Assembly (NCBI GenBank): GCA_903897565.1
Contig: CAIUCF010000496.1
Location: forward strand, 1-6,684
Origin: an uncultured Rhodospirillales bacterium
Lineage (GTDB): Bacteria; Pseudomonadota; Alphaproteobacteria; ATCC43930; CGMCC-115725
DNA length: 6,684 nt
Direction of reading: 5' to 3'
Shown here piece after piece: positions 5,527 to 6,684 of the stretch (positions are counted from its first letter, which is position 1; every line of letters starts with the position of its first letter). Below the pieces are notes generated by a model. It did not search any database and was not told the origin of the DNA. It was given only the letters and a program-made list of their open reading frames with translations. The translations under genes and the position numbers were made by a program.

Positions 5527-6684
5527 TCAGGTGCCGCGGGGCTTGGCCCGGGCGGTAGGAATGGCGGAGGTTGGATCTTCCGGCCAGGGGTGCCGGGGAT
5601 AGCGGCCGCGGAGGTCGGCCCGGACGGCGCGGTAGGAGCCGGCCCAGAACCCCGGCAGATCGCTGGTCACCTGGATCGGGCGGCGCGCGGGCGACAACAG
5701 ATGCAGCTGCAGCGGCACCTTGCCCTGCGCCACCGTCGGCGTCTGTGCCAGGCCGAACATTTCCTGAATCTTGACCGCCAGGACCGGTGGACCGTCGGCC
5801 TCGTACTGAATGGCGATGCGGGACCCGCTCGGCACGGTGACGTGGGTCGGCGCGAGCAGGTCGAGCCGGCGCTGCTGCTCCCAATCGAGCCGAGCCATCA
5901 TCAGCTTTTCCAGGTCCAGCGACTGCAATTCGGCGAGGCTGCGCTGCCGAATCAGTGCCGGCCCCAGCCAGTCGGCCAGCTCGCGACGCAGGCTGTCGTC
6001 GTCGATCGCCGGCCAGGAGCCTTTGTCGCCCTCGACCCGGGCTGCGAAACCGATCCGCTGCCGCAGGCCGAGCCCGGCGTCGGACCATGGCAGGCAGTCG
6101 AGGCCCTGTTTGGCGACCCCTTCCAGCAGCGCGGCGACGACACGCTCCCGGGGCGGCTGCTCGAGCCGTTGCTCCGCGAGAACGAGCGCACCCAGGACGC
6201 GGCGGCGGCGTGCCTGGACCGATCGGCTCGCATCGTCCCAGACGACCTCCTCGACCGTGGCAATCCGCACCGCAAGAACCTCTTCGAGCTCGGATTTGGT
6301 CACCGGCGCCGCCAGCCAGATGCGGGCATGGGGAACCTGACCATCGAGATCAGCGACTGCGAGATAGGGCTCTGCCGCGAAAGGGTCGGTTTCGGGAACG
6401 AAGGCGCCCTGGCCGCCGGAGAGCCGGAAGCGTCCGGGACCGCCGCGGCGCTCGGCGATACGGTCGGGGTAGGCCAGCGCGAGCAGCGCTCCGGCATGGG
6501 CCGGCACCGGGGTTTCCCAATTTCGACCGATCTGGCGGAGCAGTCGCCGCGCGAGCTCGACGGCGCGGCGTGCCGGTTCGTAGCCGCGCGGGTTGGCGAG
6601 CAACTCGATCTGGGCGCGCAGATCGCAGTCGCGGCCGCCCGGTGGGGTCAGCCGCTCGCCAAGCACGGCGGCGATCGCTGCGGC
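5527..6684 (-). CDS. hrpB: ATP-dependent helicase HrpB, C-terminal part
   Basis: The last 385 residues are visible; the start and the helicase motor domains lie beyond the right window edge. HrpB proteins are DEAH-type RNA helicase-like ATPases of roughly 800 residues with unclear cellular function. Family features in the visible part, numbered from the window edge, are LLALAYPDRIAERRGGPGRF (67-86), a segment ending SGGQGAFV (89-96), and YLAVADLDGQVPHARIWLAA (107-126). The conserved HrpB C-terminal domain includes PPVLAVKIQEMFGL (299-312), VPLQLHLLSPARRPIQVTSD (323-342), GFWAGSYRAVRADLRGRYPR (345-364) and HPWPEDP. The frame is open through the window end, and GTG 6664-6666 is an internal valine, not a start. 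It converges with the phasin gene, with the terminator between them. Confidence 0.94.
   Translation of the reverse strand, partial: AAAIAAVLGERLTPPGGRDCDLRAQIELLANPRGYEPARRAVELARRLLRQIGRNWETPVPAHAGALLALAYPDRIAERRGGPGRFRLSGGQGAFVPETDPFAAEPYLAVADLDGQVPHARIWLAAPVTKSELEEVLAVRIATVEEVVWDDASRSVQARRRRVLGALVLAEQRLEQPPRERVVAALLEGVAKQGLDCLPWSDAGLGLRQRIGFAARVEGDKGSWPAIDDDSLRRELADWLGPALIRQRSLAELQSLDLEKLMMARLDWEQQRRLDLLAPTHVTVPSGSRIAIQYEADGPPVLAVKIQEMFGLAQTPTVAQGKVPLQLHLLSPARRPIQVTSDLPGFWAGSYRAVRADLRGRYPRHPWPEDPTSAIPTARAKPRGT

Noticed and set aside
6664..6666. GTG as the start of the hrpB-related gene
   Set aside because: The frame continues open to the window edge with helicase-like sequence (AAAIAAVLGERL), and the visible protein lacks the motor domains, so the true start is outside the window.

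Overview
This GC-rich window carries ordinary, densely packed bacterial chromosome. Several things point to an alphaproteobacterium: a phasin (so probably polyhydroxyalkanoate storage), a UbiK/BMFP protein with the alphaproteobacterial-looking start FDNRLFDDLARVASGAL, a YbjN-domain gene directly before proC, and lgt followed by a MidA-type methyltransferase. Rhodospirillales or a relative is my best guess, but the order is inference. I see no insertion sequences, phage genes, CRISPR array, tRNA or rRNA.

Left part (1-2204, minus strand): a tight operon read right to left, hldD - lgt - midA-like methyltransferase (cut by the window edge). Gaps are only 6 and 11 bases. A good sigma70-type promoter lies just upstream of hldD. 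HldD supplies ADP-heptose for the LPS inner core and Lgt lipidates prolipoproteins, so the first two genes serve the cell envelope. The methyltransferase family is linked to respiratory complex I assembly in eukaryotes.

Middle part (2205-4891, plus strand): after a divergent intergenic region come ubiK (ubiquinone biosynthesis accessory factor), a YbjN-domain gene, proC (last step of proline synthesis) and a TetR-type regulator. The YbjN gene and proC are joined by a 16-base gap that holds a six-codon minicistron overlapping both neighbours.

Right part (4892-6684): a phasin gene (plus strand) has its own likely promoter with TGC/GCA-rich near-palindromes and ends in a strong intrinsic terminator. 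It converges with the C-terminal half of hrpB (minus strand), an ATP-dependent helicase cut by the right window edge.

I found no undescribed multi-gene system. The points most worth a second look are a 22-residue insertion in Lgt that partly repeats the adjacent conserved segment, the minicistron between the YbjN gene and proC, an identical 8-base sequence before two start codons in the hldD-lgt-midA operon, a TetR regulator whose C-terminal segment resembles COQ9 proteins, and the palindromes before the phasin gene.
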